Below are positions 15,088-23,315 of a stretch of DNA of 51,556 nucleotides, piece after piece. Source of the DNA: an uncultured Sutterella sp. (GTDB taxonomy: Bacteria; Pseudomonadota; Gammaproteobacteria; Burkholderiales; Burkholderiaceae_F); assembly GCA_934255515.1 (NCBI GenBank), contig CAKQON010000007.1, positions 1 to 51,556 of the forward strand, read 5' to 3'. The translations under genes and the position numbers were made by a program. Position 1 is the stretch's first letter. Every line of letters begins with the position of its first letter. The notes beneath the pieces were generated by a model that saw nothing but the letters and a program-made list of their open reading frames with translations, ran no database searches and was not told where the DNA came from.

Positions 15088-15921
15088 ATGCTGCTTGACG
15101 ACGAAGAAACCCTCGAAATCCTGTCGCCGAACCCGGTAATGGCGGCGCTCATTAGTGATCTGAAGACGGCGGTGACGAAGTTCCCGGAACCCGGGACGAG
15201 CACGGCCGTACCCGTGCTCTGGGAAGACTTGCCGCTTGAAGCCTTCGTACGCGAGGCGGCTAGGCTCCCACTCATGCTTTCCGGGTGGTCGAAGGGCGAT
15301 ATTCCCGACTCGAACCTCTCCACGGGCGAGATTCTTCATGATCTTTCGTCCGAACTCGACATCATGAGCGGAGAGGATCTCAATGATGCCTTCCTCATGG
15401 ACGTCGAAGGCCAGGGGGTTTCCGCCGATTACCGCAGGATTCTCGAAGCCCGCTCGGTTTCGCTTCTCTGGAAGAACAGCGCCGTCATGGGATGGAGCGG
15501 CTTTGAAGTGGAAACGCAGAACCAGGCGCTCCAGGAAGCCTTGAAGAGAAAGCGCGTTTTTGCCGATGCCTTCAGAGGCGAAATCGACTGGATGACGCTT
15601 CGCTGCTGGGACCTTCTCAAGGGCGCAGCTCTCATTGAAAAGGCCATTGCGGGCGAAATGATTTCCGCTCAAGACGCCGGGCACTTCAAGAAACGTATCG
15701 GCGGTGAACTCCTTCTTCGCTATTCCTCATGGGATTCGCTCGCCCGGGCGCTTCAGATTGCAGCCGTCTGGATCGGGCTTGAGGAGAGCGTCCACGCTGC
15801 CGAGGACGCACTTCACCAGATGACGACGTTGCTTGACTCGCTGCTTTCCGAAGGCGGTGCCTGGCGGCAGTTCCCGTGGCCCAGGCAGAAGGAAGATGAG
15901 TCGCTGCCGGAGGTTTACTGA
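15088..15921 (+). CDS. DUF1266-like protein of unknown function
   Basis: A 277-residue soluble protein without a signal peptide or membrane helix. The C-terminal part contains a pattern I associate with DUF1266 (E. coli YbeR/YbeU type): a Trp-Asp-Leu start of a helix (CWDLLKGAALIEKAIAGEMIS) and a later RYSSWDSLARALQIAAVW segment. The N-terminal half (LEILSPNPVMAALISDL and onward) is not recognised. It is acidic and Leu/Ala-rich, so largely helical. It lies 59 bases after the U32 gene in the same direction and faces ccmI convergently. The ATG follows AAGGTCCCCGCC, a poor ribosome site. The family call is tentative. Confidence 0.5.
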   Translation: MLLDDEETLEILSPNPVMAALISDLKTAVTKFPEPGTSTAVPVLWEDLPLEAFVREAARLPLMLSGWSKGDIPDSNLSTGEILHDLSSELDIMSGEDLNDAFLMDVEGQGVSADYRRILEARSVSLLWKNSAVMGWSGFEVETQNQALQEALKRKRVFADAFRGEIDWMTLRCWDLLKGAALIEKAIAGEMISAQDAGHFKKRIGGELLLRYSSWDSLARALQIAAVWIGLEESVHAAEDALHQMTTLLDSLLSEGGAWRQFPWPRQKEDESLPEVY

Positions 15922-16000
15922 GACCGACAGCAGGAAGACGCAGATCCTTGTCGAAAGGAATGAATCAAACGATTGAATATACCTGATCGTCCCAACACTT

Positions 16001-16017
16001 CTTGCCAAAACGGCAAG
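16001..16017. terminator. Possible hairpin between convergent genes
   Basis: CTTGCC at 16001-16006 and GGCAAG at 16012-16017 form a short stem in the gap between the DUF1266-like gene (plus) and ccmI (minus). The following sequence (CGGATTTAAG) is only mildly T-rich, so termination by this hairpin is uncertain. Confidence 0.3.
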
Positions 16018-16149
16018 CGGATTTAAGCGCTCCCTATGCCGGGCGTGCGTTCCCTACCCGTCATCTTCAGCGCTTTTACTTTCCATCCGCAGCGGCCTCA
16101 TTTTTTCAGAAAAATTCCTCCGGGAAATAATCCGAAGGAGAAATTCCCA

Positions 16150-17046
16150 TCAGGGCTTGGCCTTCGCTGCCGCCTTGCTCTGAGCACGGGCCTCGAGCAT
16201 TCTGAGCGTCTGCTCGGCCTGCATGAAGTCGGAACTGTCGGGCGGCATCTTCTGAATCATGTTTCTAACGAGCGAAGCCGCGCCCGACCAGTCTTCCACG
16301 GCAATGGCCCCCATGAGTGCGAGCTGCTCGGCACGGGGGTCTCCGGCCTTCAGCACCAGCGCTTCAGTGAGCGCCTTATAGGCATCGGGATAGAGTTCCG
16401 TTTCCTTCGCGGTCAGCACCGCTGCGCCGTATTCGAGCATCACGTCGGGGTCGCGGGCAATCTTTTCGGACGAATCGCGCGCAGCCTTGTAGGCGCGCGA
16501 CGCCGTTTTGAAGTCGCCTTCGTCGATCTTCCGGTGGGCAAGAAGCACCCATGCGCGGCCGTCCTTCGGCGCCTTCGCGAGATAGGCTTCGATCGATTCA
16601 GCTGAAGCCGTGCCCTGAAGCACCTTCTGCGCCTCGGCGAGCTCAAGCATTTCAGGAGCCCCCAGGAACCAGTAGCTTCCGACGGAAACGAAGGTGACGA
16701 GCGCCACCACGATGGCGGCGAGCTGCCCGCGCGTCACACTGAGAGGCGCGCGCTCGAACTTCTTTTCCTCGTCGTTCAAGGCAGGCTTCTGCTCTTCGAG
16801 AATGCGGCGCCTCAAGTCGGCGAGCATCGCGTCGTAGTGGGCCTTATCGAGCCTGCCGTCCGCATAGTCGCTGTCGAGCTGCGCCTTCTCCGCGCGCAGC
16901 GCCTCGCTCACGAAGGATTCCGCACGCGCATTGCGGACGTCTTCCGTTTCCGCTTCTTTGGCGCGGAAGATGGTCGGAAGAAGCGCCGCAATGGCGATGA
17001 TGAGCATCACCGCGCAGACGGCGTAGAGGATCCAGGGATTAGACAT
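16150..17046 (-). CDS. ccmI: Cytochrome c biogenesis protein CcmI
   Basis: A 298-residue inner-membrane protein. Membrane helix 1 (about 5-25) is followed by a cytoplasmic loop with the CcmI pattern LDSDYADGRLDKAHYDAMLADL. Helix 2 (about 113-134, AAIVVALVTFVSVGSYWFLG) leads to a periplasmic TPR-rich region (helical repeats such as WVLLAHRKIDEGDFKTASRAY). CcmI holds unfolded apocytochrome c by its C-terminus and hands it to the CcmFH haem ligation complex. It stands alone here, directly downstream of the octahaem reductase on the same strand, and not inside a ccmABCDEFGH cluster. The pairing suggests co-expression of a large haem load and its chaperone. Confidence 0.88.
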   Translation of the reverse strand: MSNPWILYAVCAVMLIIAIAALLPTIFRAKEAETEDVRNARAESFVSEALRAEKAQLDSDYADGRLDKAHYDAMLADLRRRILEEQKPALNDEEKKFERAPLSVTRGQLAAIVVALVTFVSVGSYWFLGAPEMLELAEAQKVLQGTASAESIEAYLAKAPKDGRAWVLLAHRKIDEGDFKTASRAYKAARDSSEKIARDPDVMLEYGAAVLTAKETELYPDAYKALTEALVLKAGDPRAEQLALMGAIAVEDWSGAASLVRNMIQKMPPDSSDFMQAEQTLRMLEARAQSKAAAKAKP

Positions 17047-17071
17047 GGTGGCGTGCAGAAAAAATGGAGGG

Positions 17072-17138
17072 GTTAAGGATAACCCTTAACTGTAGCGAAA
17101 GGGACGGCACCCTGCGATGTCGTCCCTTTCTATTTTTT
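17072..17138. terminator. Hairpins between the octahaem reductase gene and ccmI
   Basis: A strong stem AAAGGGACG (17098-17106)/CGTCCCTTT (17121-17129) is followed on the plus strand by CTATTTTTT, so as a terminator it points against both flanking minus-strand genes. A second 7-bp stem, GTTAAGG/CCTTAAC at 17072-17090, lies just before ccmI. Read on the minus strand it precedes CCCTCCATTTTTT. Together they may uncouple ccmI from the reductase or stop antisense transcripts entering the reductase gene. Confidence 0.45.
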
Positions 17139-17172
17139 GCTTCAGAAATTTCCTGGAGCTTATTTCAGGCGA

Positions 17173-18804
17173 TTACTTCTTGGCCTGGGCCTTGGCGGCA
17201 ACAGCCTTTCTCAGGAGAGCGGCGGCGTCGCTGGCGGCCTTGGCGCTCTTCGCGAGACTGCGCGTGGCGAGTTCAGGATTGTGGAAGTACGCACCGTTGG
17301 CAGCCGTCCAGTATTCCCAGTTGACGTGAGCGGAGGCGTGGAGCTTTCTCGCTTCGTCGAGGGTCTTCTGGTCAACGCCGGCGGCGATCGCGAGATCAAA
17401 GGCGTCGAACATGTCGTTCATGCGGGATTCGGCCTCGCGGACCTTGCCTTCGAAGTGACCCTTCATCGCGTCGATCGCGAGATTCATCTGCTTCTCAGTC
17501 TTGTCCTTATGGCAGGTAAGGCACGTTTCCTTCATGTAGTGACGCGGCGAGGTAGCCCAGTGGAGGGTGTACATCTTGCCCGTCTTCTCGTCCTTCACCT
17601 TCGGCATATGGCAGGACTGGCAGGTGGCGCCGATCTTGTCATGCACGGAACCGAAGAAGGTTTCCGTATCCGGATGCTGCATCTTAATGAGAGAGGCGCC
17701 CGTCACGTTGTGCTTGAAGTCGCGGAACGGAACCTTGTCGTAGTACTCCTCGATCTGATCGGCATTGACGAACGGGAAGAGGTTCGTCCAGCGACTGTCG
17801 AAGCCGACCTTTTCGCCCGTCTTGCCGTTGAAGCCCGGGTTGCACACGTATTCAACGTGGCACTGAGCGCACATGAGGTTCGCATCCGGACGTTCGAGGT
17901 AGCCCACCTTGCGGGTAAAGCCGCGCATGCCGAAGTCCTTCACGTCGACCTTGGTCGGATGAGCGGCAACGGACGTCCAGACGTTCGGAACATCCTTGTT
18001 GTCGCGGGTGACGGCGTCAATGAGCGCGTCGCGGATGATGCGCGGCTGAGCCGTATGCGGATCGTGGCAGAAGTTGCAGTTGAGCGCGTGGTTGACCTTG
18101 CGGACCACGTCGACGGGGTTCGAGCCGCGGCTGAAGGTGGCGCCTTCAACCTTGTCGCCCATGTAGGCCCAGTCGAGCATCAGGTCGGTCGACTTGCAGC
18201 TCCAGCAGACGCCGTTGCCGGCGGCAGCGGTGCCGGGCTTATGCGGCTTCTGAACGTTGTTGTCCGGATAGTTGTCTTTCAGCACATCCCAGACCTTGTA
18301 GGACTTGCCGCCCTCAAGCGTGGTGTAGAGCCAGCCGTCCTTCGGCTCAAAGCGGCCGCCAAAGGCGCGGTCGACGATGAACTGGTCGATCGCCATCCAG
18401 GTGTGAGCGCGCGGAAGGTCGTGCTCCTTCGTGAAGCCGTGAGCGCCGAGCGCACGGTCGAAGAACGGGTCAGGCGCCGGGCCGTTGGCAGCCTTCTTCG
18501 ACTGACGGGCGGGACGGCCTTCGTCCTTGTAGAGCGACGTGTACTGGGGCTGATGGCAGGCGCCGCAGTTGGCCGGATCCATGTTGACGGTCGGGCGGGC
18601 CGAGGGCTTTTTCAGATGTTCGTCGAGGCCGGTATGGCAAGACGTGCAGGCGACGTCCTTATGGGCGGCGCCGGCGTGGGCCTTGGTGATGTTCGAGTGG
18701 CAGACCGTGCAGTTGGCGAGATCTGCAGCGTTCGCGGCGGTGGAATACGCTCCGAGGGAGAGCATGGCGGCGGCGAGCGCGGTAAACATATGCTGAGACT
18801 TCAT
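17173..18804 (-). CDS. Octahaem cytochrome c nitrite reductase (TvNiR/ONR type)
   Basis: A 543-residue periplasmic enzyme with a Sec signal (1 to about 26). Eight haem motifs occur in the order CTVCH (32), CTSCH (53), CGACH (80), CWSCK (200-204), CNFCH (243), CAQCH (312), CQSCH (395) and CLTCH (428). Haem 4 therefore carries the Lys-ligated catalytic CxxCK site, and three extra haems precede a NrfA-like core. That is the octahaem nitrite reductase arrangement of Thioalkalivibrio TvNiR, not five-haem NrfA. Candidate catalytic residues are R146, Y319 and H377 (KMQHPD). Y319-V-C321 matches the Tyr-x-Cys that is cross-linked in TvNiR. The enzyme should reduce nitrite (and possibly sulfite or hydroxylamine) to ammonia with six electrons. 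No NrfH-type quinol oxidase is in the window. A strong AGGAGA precedes the ATG. Confidence 0.88.
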   Translation of the reverse strand: MKSQHMFTALAAAMLSLGAYSTAANAADLANCTVCHSNITKAHAGAAHKDVACTSCHTGLDEHLKKPSARPTVNMDPANCGACHQPQYTSLYKDEGRPARQSKKAANGPAPDPFFDRALGAHGFTKEHDLPRAHTWMAIDQFIVDRAFGGRFEPKDGWLYTTLEGGKSYKVWDVLKDNYPDNNVQKPHKPGTAAAGNGVCWSCKSTDLMLDWAYMGDKVEGATFSRGSNPVDVVRKVNHALNCNFCHDPHTAQPRIIRDALIDAVTRDNKDVPNVWTSVAAHPTKVDVKDFGMRGFTRKVGYLERPDANLMCAQCHVEYVCNPGFNGKTGEKVGFDSRWTNLFPFVNADQIEEYYDKVPFRDFKHNVTGASLIKMQHPDTETFFGSVHDKIGATCQSCHMPKVKDEKTGKMYTLHWATSPRHYMKETCLTCHKDKTEKQMNLAIDAMKGHFEGKVREAESRMNDMFDAFDLAIAAGVDQKTLDEARKLHASAHVNWEYWTAANGAYFHNPELATRSLAKSAKAASDAAALLRKAVAAKAQAKK

Positions 18805-18841
18805 GGGGGGTCTCCTTTCCTTGCGGATGGATTATTTCTTC

Positions 18842-18967
18842 CGGATTTACAAATCCGTAAAGAAAGTTGCTTTCTTTATCTTATGAAATGAATTGTATTT
18901 TTCCTTAATCGTTTCTTAAAGCTCCCTGAAGGGAGAGGCAAAGACCCTGTTGAGAGACATTCTCAAC
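18842..18967 (-). promoter_or_regulatory. Promoter and palindromes upstream of the octahaem reductase
   Basis: Read on the minus strand, a TACAAT (-10 like) lies at 18892-18897, giving a leader of about 80 bases. Upstream are two dyads: CTCCCT-GA-AGGGAG at 18922-18935 and a 19-bp palindrome, GTTGAGA-N5-TCTCAAC, at 18949-18967. Their centres are about 30 bp apart and fall near -43 and -73. The leader has two more perfect stems: AAAGAAAG-N3-CTTTCTTT (18859-18877) and CGGATTT-N2-AAATCCG (18842-18857). No FNR box (TTGAT-N4-ATCAA) was found. Which dyads are operators and which act as RNA hairpins is inference. Confidence 0.45.
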
Positions 18968-19104
18968 ACCTTGAAATCCTAGAAAGACAGTTGTTTACAG
19001 GTGCCCAAAACCCACTTAATACCTCTTATGAGATAAATGAGCACCACCCCACCCGTACAAACCCTTCCTCCCGAAGGTTTGCATGCCGCCGCGAATCCCC
19101 TGAA
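18968..19104. other. Intergenic stretch between symporter terminator and reductase promoter
   Basis: About 140 bases of lower G+C content with no supported gene. Open frames crossing it have no family resemblance and run through the neighbouring terminator. Confidence 0.4.
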
Positions 19105-19168
19105 AACAAAAAGCCCGCAGGGCTTTAAAGCGCTGTCGTTCAAAAGACAAGCGAAACGCGCTGCGGGC
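19105..19168 (-). terminator. Terminator of the sodium:alanine symporter gene
   Basis: On the minus strand GCCCGCAG (19168-19161) pairs with CTGCGGGC (19120-19113) and is followed by TTTTTGTTTT. The roughly 40-base interior can fold further (AGCGC repeats). Confidence 0.75.
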
Positions 19169-19197
19169 GGGGAAGTCGGGCGACTTCAGTTTTTCTG

Positions 19198-20613
19198 TCA
19201 GTCCTCGTCTTTTCTCGGCCAAGCGAGGATTCCCCTCTGGGTGGGGAGAATCGAAGGATCAAATTCAGGCTCGGCAATTCCCTCCGCCTTCTGGCGGAAG
19301 TAGTCCTTCTGGGCGATAAAGGCGTAGCGGCCGAGAAGAAGGATTGCGCCCAGGTTCAGCATCGCCATCAGCGCCATGAAGAGGTCCGCGAGGCTCCAGA
19401 CGAGATCGAGGCTCGCCACGGCTCCGAAAAACACCATGCAGACGACGAGCGCGCGGTAGATCCAGACGGCGCCGCTGAATCGGCTGATGAAGTCCATGTT
19501 CACTTCGCCGTAGAAGTAGTTCCCGATGATGGAGCTGAAGGCGAAGAAGAGAATCATCACCGTCATGAAGATGTTGGTCCAGGAGCCGAGCTGCCCCGTG
19601 AGCGCATGCTGTGCGAGTTCAATGCCCGTGAGGCCGGACCCCTGCCAGTCGGGCGAGAGAAGCACGATCATGGCCGAGGCCGTGCAGACCATCAGAGTGT
19701 CGACGAAGACGCCGAGCGCCTGCACGAGGCCCTGCTTCACCGGGTGCGTCGCGTCGGCGGAGGCGGCGGCATTCGGCACCGAACCCATGCCGGCTTCATT
19801 CGAAAAGAGTCCGCGCTTCACGCCCGTCATGACGGCAAGACCGAAGCCCGCGCCCATGGCGGAATCAAAGCTGAAGGCGCTTGTGACAATCAGCTTCAGA
19901 ACATCGGGCACGAGCGTGATGTTCATGATGGTCACGATGAGCGCAACGAGAAGATAGGCGCCCGCCATCACCGGAACGAGCATCCCTACCACCTTCGCGA
20001 TGCGGGTGAGGCCGCCGAAGATCACGAGCGCCGTCAGGACGGCGATGGCAAGCCCCGTGTACCTGGGGTCGGCGCTAAGCGACGTCTTAAGCGAGAGCGC
20101 AATGGTGTTCGACTGGACGCTGTTGAAAATGAGGCCGTAGGTGACGGCAAGGAGCACCGCAAAGAGCCATGCAAAGAAGGGGGAGCCGAGCACATTGCCG
20201 ATGTAGTAGGCGGGGCCGCCCACGTAGCCTCCGCCCTTTCTCGGCGCCTTATAGATCTGCGCGAGCGTCGATTCGACGAAGCCTGTAGCAGCGCCGAGGA
20301 TGGCGATCACCCACATCCAGAAGACGGCGCCCGGGCCGCCCACGACGACCGCAATCGCAATGCCGGCAATGTTGCCGACGCCCACGCGCGAGGCCGTGGA
20401 GACGCAGAAAGCCTGGAAGGTGGAAATGTGGCCTTCGCGGGCCTTATGCGCGGAGCCGTCGCCGAGAAGCCTGAACATTTCGCCCACATGGCGAAGCTGC
20501 ACGAAGCCGGTCCTGGCCGTAAACCAGAGGCCGCATCCGACCAGAAGAATGATGAGAACGTAGGACCAGAGAACGTCGTTGATCGAACCGACAATGCTGC
20601 AGAGAAAATCCAA
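19198..20613 (-). CDS. Sodium:alanine/glycine symporter (AGCS family)
   Basis: A 471-residue inner-membrane transporter with about ten to eleven membrane helices. Family signatures include FQAFCVSTASRVGVGNIAGIA near residue 70-90, GGPAYYIGN, and FSNEAGMGSVPNAAASADATHPVKQG in the middle. It imports alanine or glycine with sodium. The start is read as TTG at 20611-20613, because GGAGG lies 8 bases upstream and the protein then begins MDFLCSIVGSINDVLW like its relatives; no ATG fits. It is transcribed alone, between the bamA terminator and its own. Confidence 0.88.
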   Translation of the reverse strand: MDFLCSIVGSINDVLWSYVLIILLVGCGLWFTARTGFVQLRHVGEMFRLLGDGSAHKAREGHISTFQAFCVSTASRVGVGNIAGIAIAVVVGGPGAVFWMWVIAILGAATGFVESTLAQIYKAPRKGGGYVGGPAYYIGNVLGSPFFAWLFAVLLAVTYGLIFNSVQSNTIALSLKTSLSADPRYTGLAIAVLTALVIFGGLTRIAKVVGMLVPVMAGAYLLVALIVTIMNITLVPDVLKLIVTSAFSFDSAMGAGFGLAVMTGVKRGLFSNEAGMGSVPNAAASADATHPVKQGLVQALGVFVDTLMVCTASAMIVLLSPDWQGSGLTGIELAQHALTGQLGSWTNIFMTVMILFFAFSSIIGNYFYGEVNMDFISRFSGAVWIYRALVVCMVFFGAVASLDLVWSLADLFMALMAMLNLGAILLLGRYAFIAQKDYFRQKAEGIAEPEFDPSILPTQRGILAWPRKDED

Positions 20614-20725
20614 TTGCGGAGTCCTCCAGAGGGAATGAACCCATTCAGGGCCAGGGGAAAATTAAGGACAAACGCTTAGGTTACCATTTTTGACGCTCCT
20701 TTATTCGCGCCAAAGACTGTAAACA

Positions 20726-20769
20726 ACAAAAAGCCGCGCCGGAATCGTTTTTTTTTCCCGGAGCGCGGC
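20726..20769 (-). terminator. Terminator of bamA
   Basis: On the minus strand GCCGCGCTCCGG (20769-20758) pairs with CCGGCGCGGC (20742-20733), and the stem is followed by TTTTTGTTG. The loop holds a run of nine A residues. Confidence 0.75.
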
Positions 20770-20809
20770 CTTTGTTTTTCGAGTTCCCGAAAGGCTTCGG
20801 GATCTGGTA

Positions 20810-23146
20810 TCAGAAGCCCGTGCCGATCTGGAACTGGAAGCGCTGCGTATCGTCGCCTTCCTGATCATTCAGCGGGAAGGCAATCGAGAACTTGAGCGGC
20901 CCGAGGGGCGAAATCCAGGCGACGCCGAAGCCCGTCGAATAGCGCAGGTCGCCGAAGTCGATCTTCTGACGCTTGTAGTGACGCGAAGCATCGCCCTCGT
21001 AGCCCCAGGCATAGCCGGTATCGAGGAAGCCGAAGACGCGCAGCGTCCTGTCGCCGCCCGGGAGCGGCGCGAGGATTTCGATGTTGCCCGTCAGCATGCG
21101 GTCGCCGCCGAGGTTGTCGCCGTTGTTGTCGACCGAATAGTCCTTCGGACCCAGCGTGCCGGATTCGAAGCCGCGCACCGAGCCGATGCCGCCCACGTAG
21201 AAGTTCTTGAAGAACGGGAACTGGTCGGTGCTGCCGTAGACGTCGCCCCACCCCACTTCGCCGTTGAAGGCAAGGGTCCACGTGCGCGAGAGCGGAATGA
21301 AGTGCTGGTACTGGTAGGTCGCCTTGTAGTACTGAATGTCGAAGCCCGGGAGACCGAATTCGCCAGAAAAGCGCTGGTAGACGCCGCGGGTCGGCGCGAG
21401 CGAGTTGTCGCGGCTGTCTCGCGACCAGCCGGCGGTAAGCGCCACGCTGATCGGGTTGTCGCCGAACTGGTCGACGTAGTTCTGGTAGCGCCACGGAGAC
21501 TTGTCGTTGGCGTCCACGGTCGTGGATTCAACGCGGGTGCCGAGGAAGATGCGGTCGAGTTCCGTGAACGGAATGCCCCAGCTCACGCCGGCGCCGTATG
21601 TTTCGTACTTCACGTTGGCAACGTCGAGCTCTTCAAGGTCGACGCGGCGGTCGTAGATTTCGTACGAGCGGCTCACGCCTTCAGGCGTGACGTAGGGTTC
21701 AACGACGGAGAGCGCGTACGTGCGCTGCGACTTCGACGTGTTCACGTCGACCGACACCGAATTGCCGGTACCGAAGACGTTGTTCTGAGCAAAGCCCGCC
21801 GAAAGAATGATGCCTTCAGAGGTGGAGTATCCGGCGCCCAAGGAGATCGAACCCGTCGGACGTTCCTTCACGTTCACCTCAAGGTCGACCTGATCGCGTG
21901 TGCCCGGAACGGGCTTCGGTTCAGCCGTGACGGTCTCAAAGTAGCCGAGACGGTCGATGCGGTCGCGCGAAAGCTTCACCTTGTCGCTGTCGAACCAGGC
22001 GGCTTCGTACTGGCGCACTTCGCGGCGGATCACTTCGTCGCGCGTGCGGTTGTTGCCCGTGATGTTGACGCGGCGGACGTAGGCGCGTCGGCCCGGGTCG
22101 ATCGTGTAGACGATGTCGACGGTGCGCTTTTCCGGATCAGAGATCGGATTGGGATTGGCGCTCGCAAAGGCGTAGCCGAGCGTGGAAAGCTTGTCCGTAA
22201 TGGCGGTCGAAACATCCTTCACGGCCTGAGCGTTGTAGATGTCGCCTTCCTTCAGGGTCACGAGGGCGTTCAGCTGATCATCAAGCCCGAGCATGTCGCC
22301 CTGAAGCTTCGCTGAACGGATCGTGTACTTTTCGCCTTCGTTCAGATTGATCGTGATGTAGACGTCGGACTTGTTCGGGGCAATCGAAACCTGAACCGAG
22401 TCGATCCGGAAGTCGAGGTAGCCCTGATTCATGTAGAAGGAGCGGATCGTCTCAAGGTCGGCCGCGAGCTTCTCGCGCGAATAGAGGTCGCGCTTCGTGT
22501 ACCAGGAGAACCAGTTCGGGGTCCCGAGCTGCATGAGATCAAGAAGGTCGTCCGAATCGAAGAGCGAATTCCCGGTGAAGCGGATCGAGGCGATCGAGGA
22601 GGCGGAGCCTTCATCCACATTGATGGTGATGCGAACGCGGTTGCGTTCAAGCGGCGTCACCGTCGTCGTCACATTTGCGCCGTAATAGCCGCGGGCAAGG
22701 TACTGGCGTCTCAGCTCCTGGTCGGCGCGCTCGAGAATCGCGTGGTCGAAAATGCGGCCCTCCGCCATGCCGACGTCGCGCAGGCTCTTCTCAACGGCTT
22801 CCTTGTCGAACGCCTTGATGCCGTGCGTTTCAATTGTCGCCACGGCCGGGCGCTCCATCACGCGGACCACGACTACGTCGCCCTCCTGCGAGAGCGTCAC
22901 GTCGCGAAAAAGTCCCGACTGGTAGAGAGAATGAATGGCGCGCACGCCCTTTTCAGCCGTGTAGTCCTCGCCGGCGCGGAAAGGCAGGTGGGAGAAGACC
23001 GTGCCGGGTTCTGTTCTCGTCAGGCCTTCAACACGGATATCCGAGATGATGAAGGCCGAAGCCGATCCGGCGAAAAGAAAGGCGGCAGTGATGCCGGCCG
23101 CCAGGCGGTTGAGTTGATGGAGCTGCAAAACGAACTCTCTCTTCAT
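20810..23146 (-). CDS. bamA: Outer membrane protein assembly factor BamA
   Basis: A 778-residue outer-membrane protein. A signal peptide (1 to about 32, ending GSASA) is followed by five POTRA domains (first at FIISDIRVEGLTRTEPGTVF, last ending near GSISLGAGYSTSEG) and a 16-strand barrel. The barrel has the conserved lid motif VRGFESGTLGPKDY (the VRGF/Y loop) and ends in FQFQIGTGF, with the terminal aromatic residue of the BAM signal. It inserts beta-barrel proteins, including the nearby porin and TolC-like channel, into the outer membrane. The reading frame is open back to 23338, but the ATG at 23146 gives the signal peptide. It follows rseP in the usual order. No clear Shine-Dalgarno sequence precedes the ATG. 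Confidence 0.95.
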   Translation of the reverse strand: MKREFVLQLHQLNRLAAGITAAFLFAGSASAFIISDIRVEGLTRTEPGTVFSHLPFRAGEDYTAEKGVRAIHSLYQSGLFRDVTLSQEGDVVVVRVMERPAVATIETHGIKAFDKEAVEKSLRDVGMAEGRIFDHAILERADQELRRQYLARGYYGANVTTTVTPLERNRVRITINVDEGSASSIASIRFTGNSLFDSDDLLDLMQLGTPNWFSWYTKRDLYSREKLAADLETIRSFYMNQGYLDFRIDSVQVSIAPNKSDVYITINLNEGEKYTIRSAKLQGDMLGLDDQLNALVTLKEGDIYNAQAVKDVSTAITDKLSTLGYAFASANPNPISDPEKRTVDIVYTIDPGRRAYVRRVNITGNNRTRDEVIRREVRQYEAAWFDSDKVKLSRDRIDRLGYFETVTAEPKPVPGTRDQVDLEVNVKERPTGSISLGAGYSTSEGIILSAGFAQNNVFGTGNSVSVDVNTSKSQRTYALSVVEPYVTPEGVSRSYEIYDRRVDLEELDVANVKYETYGAGVSWGIPFTELDRIFLGTRVESTTVDANDKSPWRYQNYVDQFGDNPISVALTAGWSRDSRDNSLAPTRGVYQRFSGEFGLPGFDIQYYKATYQYQHFIPLSRTWTLAFNGEVGWGDVYGSTDQFPFFKNFYVGGIGSVRGFESGTLGPKDYSVDNNGDNLGGDRMLTGNIEILAPLPGGDRTLRVFGFLDTGYAWGYEGDASRHYKRQKIDFGDLRYSTGFGVAWISPLGPLKFSIAFPLNDQEGDDTQRFQFQIGTGF

Positions 23147-23315
23147 TCGAAACGGTATGAGGGCCGGGCGTTCGGCCTGAAGGCTCGCGCTTGCGTCGCA
23201 TTGAAGCCCGCTCGCGGGAACCCGATCAAAAATCGGCTCTAAGGTTACCACAAGGGACTTGTCGGCCGAAGCACCCGTGCTATTCAAAATGGGTTGCAGG
23301 AAGCGTCGGAATCGC

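Noticed and set aside
17173..18804. Calling the octahaem protein pentahaem NrfA
   Set aside because: Three CxxCH motifs precede the CxxCK haem, the chain is longer, and VEYVC replaces the NrfA VEYY motif. This is the octahaem class.
17137..18891. A 584-residue open frame on the plus strand opposite the octahaem reductase
   Set aside because: It is the complement of a high-G+C coding region, is rich in Val/Arg/Gly/His, and has no family motifs. The minus-strand gene has eight haem motifs.
18988..20725. The 9-mer GTTGTTTAC (or its complement) near 18988 and 20716 as further copies of the mobile-element end
   Set aside because: Neither place has the paired TTTA hairpins, and one or two such 9-mers are expected by chance in 51 kb.
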